Below, piece by piece: positions 14,496 to 18,413 of a DNA stretch of 18,413 bases. Source of the DNA: a bacterium SM23_31 (GTDB lineage Bacteria > SM23-31). Each line of letters begins with the position of its first letter. Positions within the stretch are counted from its first letter, which is position 1. A program made the position numbers and the translations under genes. The stretch is from positions 1-18,413 of the forward strand of contig LJUD01000012.1 of assembly GCA_001304035.1 (NCBI GenBank). The letters run 5' to 3'. The notes beneath the pieces were generated by a model that saw only the letters and a list, made by a program, of their open reading frames with translations, searched no databases and was not told where the DNA came from.

Positions 14496-15710
14496 ATGGT
14501 TAGCAAAGATTATACCCCATTTTCCCCCGGCAGTCCGATACATCCGGAGTTTTTTGTAGGTAGAATCGAACAAATTGAGCAAGTAATGCAATTTATTAAA
14601 GAAGCAAACTCTGGCAAACAAGCAAACGTGTTTTTAACCGGAGACAGGGGTATTGGAAAAAGTTCATTTGCATCTCTTTTACATCATTTAGCTTTATCTA
14701 AAGAAAACATGCTTGGTATTCATGCTTTTTTAGGCAGTGTAACATCTTTAGAAGAAATGATACGTCATATATTTGATCAAATATTAAAAGAAACGAAAGA
14801 TTTATCGTGGTTTAAAAATATTTCCAGTTTTTTTGGAAAGTATATTGAAGAAATAGGACTTTTTGGTGTTTCAGTTAGTTTTGCACCTCCAAAGAAAGAA
14901 TTGGAAGGCTTGGTCAGAAATTTCCCGGAGGCTTTGAAAAATTTTATTGATAAAATTAAGCTTGACAAAAAAGGTCTCTTTTTAGCATTGGATGATATAA
15001 ATGGTTTAGCAGATAAAGAAGATTTTGCGAATTGGTACAAAAGTTTTGTTGATGAAACAGCGACCCGTTATAAAGATTTCCCTGTATTTATTATGTTGAT
15101 TGGATTGCCTGAGAAAAGGAAAATTTTATCAACGTTGCAACCATCGCTAATGCGAATATTCAGACCTATAGAAATTGAAAAGTTAAAAGATGAAGAAGTT
15201 GAGCAATTTCTCTTAAATGCTTTTAAAGAAGTTGATGTTAAGGTCGAAAAGGAAGCACTTGAAATTATGGTTAGGTTTTCGGGGGGGCTGCCTATTTTAA
15301 TGCACGAAATCGGCGATGCCGCTTTTAGATATGACTCAAATGGGATTATCGATAAAAATGACGCCTATGCTGGAATATATCGTGCTGCTAAAATAATAGG
15401 CGCAAAATATTTAAACCCTAAAGTATATTATGCTATTCAAAGTAAAAGATATAGGACAATATTAAGAGTAATGGGTCAATCATCTATTTCCCGCTATTTT
15501 AATAAAGCCGAGTTTGAGAAAAAATTAAGTGATAAAGAAAAAAAAGTTTTCCCTTATTTTTTAAAAAAGTTAAGAGACTTAGATATAATAGAACAGGATT
15601 TAGAAAGAGGCAGAGGCGCTTACCGATTTGTAAATGAAATATACCCTATTTATATTTGGATTGAATCTGAAAGATTCAAAGATAAATTAGCAAATAAGCA
15701 TATCATATAA
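14496..15710 (+). CDS. Stand-alone AAA+/STAND-like P-loop ATPase with C-terminal winged-helix region
   Basis: A 404-residue cytoplasmic ATPase of the AAA_16/STAND type. An N-terminal FFVGRIEQIEQV entry motif (19-30) is followed by Walker A GDRGIGKS (49-56), Walker B LFLALDD (161-167), a sensor-1-like FIMLIGLPE (198-206) and the STAND-typical FSGGLPILMHEIG (261-273). Residues about 310-395 look like a winged-helix region (FNKAEFEKKLSDKEKKVFPY, then LRDLDIIEQDLERGRGAYRF). No toxin, nuclease or repeat sensor domain is attached. Known relatives are ATPases of signalling and accessory or defence loci, with no fixed substrate. The start is set by AGAGG at 14484-14488. Base use is clearly more A/T-rich than rdgB before it and the NfeD-like gene after it, suggesting acquisition as a single-gene insert. 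Confidence 0.8.
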   Translation: MVSKDYTPFSPGSPIHPEFFVGRIEQIEQVMQFIKEANSGKQANVFLTGDRGIGKSSFASLLHHLALSKENMLGIHAFLGSVTSLEEMIRHIFDQILKETKDLSWFKNISSFFGKYIEEIGLFGVSVSFAPPKKELEGLVRNFPEALKNFIDKIKLDKKGLFLALDDINGLADKEDFANWYKSFVDETATRYKDFPVFIMLIGLPEKRKILSTLQPSLMRIFRPIEIEKLKDEEVEQFLLNAFKEVDVKVEKEALEIMVRFSGGLPILMHEIGDAAFRYDSNGIIDKNDAYAGIYRAAKIIGAKYLNPKVYYAIQSKRYRTILRVMGQSSISRYFNKAEFEKKLSDKEKKVFPYFLKKLRDLDIIEQDLERGRGAYRFVNEIYPIYIWIESERFKDKLANKHII

Positions 15711-15817
15711 TTTATTTTTAAGTTTTGCATGTTAAATTCTTCAAAATCTACTATTACATTTAGTTCCTGATATTGAAAAAGAATTAAATACTTATACAAT
15801 AAGAAAAAGGGGCAATA

Positions 15818-16945
15818 TTGAATTTCGAAATGTGGTGGGTCTGGATGGGGCTTGCCACGGTATTTCTCATAGGTGAGATACTCAGCACGGGGTCTTTTCT
15901 TCTCTGGGTCAGTTTTGGCGCTGCTGTAGCGGGAATATTAGCGCTTATAAATGTTCCACTGCTGGGGCAGGTTCTCGCATTTATTAACGTTTCGGGGATA
16001 TTGTTCGTACTCGAACGCAGATTCTCGGAACGTTTCGCCGTAAAACAGCCGCAAAAACTCAGCCCTAGCAGATTCATCGGTGAAGAGGGTGTGGTTATAG
16101 AGACAATAGATAATGCGTCCAAAACAGGAATTGTCGGGTTCGGACAGGATAAGTGGCGCGCCAAAAGTGAAACCGGGGAGATTATTCCCAGGGGAACACG
16201 CTTAAAGCTTATACTATCTAAAGATAATCCCGGCAATCTTGAGGTGGAAGTTGTTGCAAAACCCGAAATTAATATAAAAAGTGATTCTATATCGAACCTG
16301 AATGGCGTCAGTCCCGCTGTGCAGGATGAAACAAAAAGTGAAAACGTATTTCGAAAAGCAGGTCCCGGGTGGGAAATTAAATATATGGGTCAATCTTATA
16401 CAATAAAACCTTCAATTGGGCTGTTCCATATAAGAAACCTTATTGTAAAAAAAAGTGAATGGATTCATTGTTCGGAGTTGAAAAGAATATCTTCGAATGA
16501 AATGTCCGAAGAAAAATACGAACCTTATAACGGTATGACAAAAGACCAGCTTGAAAACGAAAATTTGAGAATCAATGAGGATATTTTACCTGAAGAAATT
16601 ATAAGGAAGCTCCCCTTAAATAAAATAAAAATGCTGCGGGAAGAACTGTATAAGCGTAAAGAAGCGGATGATTTCGAAAGCCCGGAAGAAAAAATCGACA
16701 AACTGGATATGTTGAGTTTTTTAGATAAGTACCTGAATAGCGTTACCGATAAAAAAGGAAAATCCCGCAAACTGTATGACACAACCGAAACTGACCGCAA
16801 AGCCGTATCTGCGGCTATTAACCGCTGCAGGGATAGTTTTGTTGAGCATAAGGAGTTATATACTCATTTTAAATCCTTCATCAAAGCCGAAGGCAACTCC
16901 TTTCGCTACATGCCGGACCGCCCCATCGAATGGGAAATACAATAA
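15818..16945 (+). CDS. NfeD-like membrane/OB-fold protein fused to a C-terminal regulator-type domain
   Basis: A 375-residue fusion. Residues 5-66 give three membrane helices (WWVWMGLATVFLIGEIL; SFLLWVSFGAAVAGIL; LLGQVLAFINVSGILFV) and 85-148 an NfeD-type OB domain (IGEEGVVIETI, DKWRAKSETGEIIPRGTRLK, LEVEVV). After a linker, residues 185-222 (WEIKYMGQSYTIKPSIGLFH ... HCSEL) and 325-374 (ETDRKAVSAAINRCRDSFVE ... SFRYMPDRPIEWEI) resemble the ends of large AAA/LuxR-type regulators, which read roughly W-x-V-x-Y-x-G ... GL-x-Y-L-x-x-LL and later T-F-x-Y-x-P-D-x-x-x-x-W-x-L. NfeD proteins usually partner stomatin-like proteins in membrane microdomains; no stomatin gene is in view. The TTG start is favoured because AAGGGG (15807-15812) lies five bases upstream; the first ATG is at 15830. 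Confidence 0.75.
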   Translation: MNFEMWWVWMGLATVFLIGEILSTGSFLLWVSFGAAVAGILALINVPLLGQVLAFINVSGILFVLERRFSERFAVKQPQKLSPSRFIGEEGVVIETIDNASKTGIVGFGQDKWRAKSETGEIIPRGTRLKLILSKDNPGNLEVEVVAKPEINIKSDSISNLNGVSPAVQDETKSENVFRKAGPGWEIKYMGQSYTIKPSIGLFHIRNLIVKKSEWIHCSELKRISSNEMSEEKYEPYNGMTKDQLENENLRINEDILPEEIIRKLPLNKIKMLREELYKRKEADDFESPEEKIDKLDMLSFLDKYLNSVTDKKGKSRKLYDTTETDRKAVSAAINRCRDSFVEHKELYTHFKSFIKAEGNSFRYMPDRPIEWEIQ

Positions 16946-17003
16946 AACTTCACAAATCATAATAACTTTTATATATAAGAACGTGTAAATACCGGTTTTC
17001 TTT

Positions 17004-17029
17004 ATTCGTCATTCGCACTTCCTCTTCGG
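17004..17029. repeat. Copy of the ATTCG...CTCTTC repeat
   Basis: ATTCGTCATTCGCACTTCCT (17004-17023) followed by CTTCGG aligns with 13806-13833 over its whole length, with a few substitutions and small length differences. It fills the gap between the convergent NfeD-like and EIIA genes. Confidence 0.5.
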
Positions 17030-17497
17030 TCATTTCAGAAATTCTCGCTCACCCTCATCGATGATATGCAGCGCTTCTTCCGGCGATGAGGCATTGATCA
17101 GGCTTTGCCTGAAAGACTCAATATTCAATAGGCGTGAGATCATACTCAGACACCGCAGGTGCGGTCCTGCCGGACCCTCCGGAGCGACTAACATAAAAAA
17201 AAGATACACCGGCTGACCGTCGACAGCTTCAAAATCCACTCCATCCGGTACGATCCCGAAGGCTGCCGCAATCTGGCTGATTCCTCTCGATTTTCCATGG
17301 GGAATAGCAATGCCTTTACCGATTCCCGTGCTCATGATTTTCTCACGCCCTATTATGGATTGCAAAACTATCTTATGATTGATATGAGGATTAGATTCTG
17401 CAATAAGAGCGACTAATTCAGTAATGATTGCTTTCTTTGTCTTACCGTTTATCGGGATCTTGATATTTTCCAAAGGCAGTATATCGACCAATTTCAT
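17030..17497 (-). CDS. PTS EIIA, fructose/nitrogen-regulatory type (PtsN-like)
   Basis: A 155-residue EIIA domain of the fructose/mannitol family. The phosphorylated histidine is in GKGIAIPHGKS (H67), with upstream REKIMSTGIG and downstream VYLFFMLVAPEGPAGPHLRC as in PtsN proteins; MKLVDILPLENI is a typical N-terminus. No EIIB or EIIC is attached or adjacent, which points to a regulatory PTS (phosphate passed from an EINtr/NPr pair) and not sugar uptake. Its regulatory target cannot be inferred here. A TTG at 17509 could extend it by four residues; a GGAGA sits only two bases before it and about 13 before the ATG, so the start is uncertain. It lies downstream of the DUF1343 gene on the same strand and is convergent with the NfeD-like gene. 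Confidence 0.88.
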   Translation of the reverse strand: MKLVDILPLENIKIPINGKTKKAIITELVALIAESNPHINHKIVLQSIIGREKIMSTGIGKGIAIPHGKSRGISQIAAAFGIVPDGVDFEAVDGQPVYLFFMLVAPEGPAGPHLRCLSMISRLLNIESFRQSLINASSPEEALHIIDEGEREFLK

Positions 17498-17597
17498 AAC
17501 TCGCTGCAAATCTCCGGATTTAAATGATTGATGAATCTAAGTTGAGCACAAAAAATAAAATATTTCCGTAAAAGTCAATAAAAAAAGGGGAAAAACA

Positions 17598-18413
17598 TTA
17601 ATAAAGCAGGTATTCCTGCCGGAGTATTTTAAATGCTTCTAAATCATCCTGATATGATTTGATGATAACGTCGGCAGGCACACCTGCCTTGAGGCGGGTG
17701 AGGATTGTGTCTGTTCCGGTGGCGAATTGGAAATTGGATGCCCGGTCATCCGTAAAAATCTCCTGTTCAGGGTAAATCGTCCGGATTGCCTCCAGGATAT
17801 GAATACCGGTTGCAAACGGGCTGTAGACACTGAGGTCGGTTATGTGCAGTTCTACACCTCCGACACGCTCGCCTTCGAATATTCCGTAGAACTGTTTCCA
17901 GTACATGGGTCGGAATGTGATTCCGGGCAAGTTCCGCCCGTTGAGCTCGGCGGTTAATGCGTCGGCATCTATCCACGGGGCGCCGGCAATACGGAACGGC
18001 AAAGTATATCCGACTCCCACGGAGATTGTCCCAAGCTCGCCGATGCTGCCCGTTGTGGCATAATAGGCTGCCGTTTCAGCATTGGGGATATGCGGCGAGG
18101 TGGGTATCCACTCCAATCCGGTGTCTTTGAACGTCATGCTTCGGCTCCAGCCCTCCATCGGAACCACCCTTAGATTCGCACCGATGCCGAACTCCCGGTT
18201 AAAAAGCCACGCAAGCTCTCCGGCAGTCATGCCGTGCACGTATGGAATGGGATATAATCCCATAAATGACTTGTAATCGGGGTGGAGTATGTTCCCCTCG
18301 ACCAGTTCGCCGTTCAGCGGATTAGGGCGGTCAAGCACATAAAACTCGATCCCGGCTTCTTGTGCCGCCTCCATTGCATAGGCCATTGTGTAAATATACG
18401 TATACGGTCGAAC
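17598..18413 (-). CDS. DUF1343 protein, NamZ-like exo-beta-N-acetylmuramidase (5' end outside window)
   Basis: The frame is open through the right edge, giving about 271 residues of a protein usually near 400; the first ATG at 18386 is internal. It shows YIYTMAYAMEAAQEAGIEFY, VLDRPNPLNGELVEGNIL, SFMGLYPIPYVHGMTAGELA (with FNREFGIG after it), a TSPHIPN segment and a C-terminal region with FATGTDTILTRLKAG. These are the core motifs of DUF1343 (PF07075). Characterised members (NamZ) remove MurNAc from the non-reducing end of peptidoglycan fragments, so a role in wall turnover or recycling outside the cytoplasm is likely. The export signal would lie beyond the window and cannot be checked. G/C content is among the highest here. 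Confidence 0.88.
   Translation of the reverse strand, partial: VRPYTYIYTMAYAMEAAQEAGIEFYVLDRPNPLNGELVEGNILHPDYKSFMGLYPIPYVHGMTAGELAWLFNREFGIGANLRVVPMEGWSRSMTFKDTGLEWIPTSPHIPNAETAAYYATTGSIGELGTISVGVGYTLPFRIAGAPWIDADALTAELNGRNLPGITFRPMYWKQFYGIFEGERVGGVELHITDLSVYSPFATGIHILEAIRTIYPEQEIFTDDRASNFQFATGTDTILTRLKAGVPADVIIKSYQDDLEAFKILRQEYLLY

Noticed and set aside
17552..17578. Minus-strand TTGACT with TATTTT as a promoter for the EIIA gene
   Set aside because: The spacing is only 15 bases and the -10 match is poor in an A-rich stretch; not strong enough to list.

Overview
The window looks like chromosomal DNA of a didermic (Gram-negative-type) bacterium. It carries MurB, a membrane-anchored L,D-transpeptidase, an M99-type metallo-carboxypeptidase, a DUF1343/NamZ-like protein and a PTS EIIA of the nitrogen-regulatory type. 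The sequence alone does not fix the phylum. Many intergenic spacers hold short self-similar 'word' repeats and palindromes (ATTCG words, GCTATTAG words, CCTCTCCC palindromes), a style I associate with genomes of poorly cultivated lineages. No rRNA, tRNA or CRISPR array was seen.

Layout, left to right. (1) Positions 1-1242 are an A/T-rich cassette of three same-strand genes: the C-terminal end of a probable TIGR04255-family protein, a small unknown gene coupled to it by a 4-base overlap, and a 175-aa protein with an SQSCDL motif. Base and codon use differ from the genes that follow, so this is probably acquired accessory DNA. (2) 1286-6860 is mostly housekeeping: an NrnA-like DHH phosphoesterase, a Xer-type tyrosine recombinase that lacks its catalytic tyrosine and ends beside a palindromic repeat, a polytopic membrane protein resembling GT-C glycosyltransferases, a UPF0173 metallo-hydrolase and MurB. 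(3) 7254-13041 is a signalling and envelope block: a good sigma-70-like promoter, a membrane GAF-GAF-GGDEF diguanylate cyclase with intact I-site, an L,D-transpeptidase with a C-terminal NTF2-like domain, a single-pass anchored protein of unknown role, a strong intrinsic terminator, then the M99-type carboxypeptidase. (4) 13465-16945 holds a small CxxC/CxC protein, RdgB, an A/T-rich stand-alone AAA+/STAND-like ATPase, and an unusual fusion of an NfeD-like membrane/OB protein to a C-terminal domain known to me from much larger ATPase regulators. (5) 17030-18413, on the minus strand, holds a PtsN-like EIIA and a DUF1343 (NamZ-type) protein cut by the window edge.

Functionally, peptidoglycan is the recurring theme: precursor synthesis (MurB), crosslink or attachment chemistry (L,D-transpeptidase), stem-peptide trimming (M99) and muropeptide breakdown (DUF1343). 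The diguanylate cyclase lies immediately upstream of the transpeptidase, probably in one transcript, which suggests c-di-GMP signalling is linked to wall remodelling. The best candidates for something undescribed are the left-edge cassette, the NfeD fusion, and the diguanylate cyclase/transpeptidase/unknown/M99 block.
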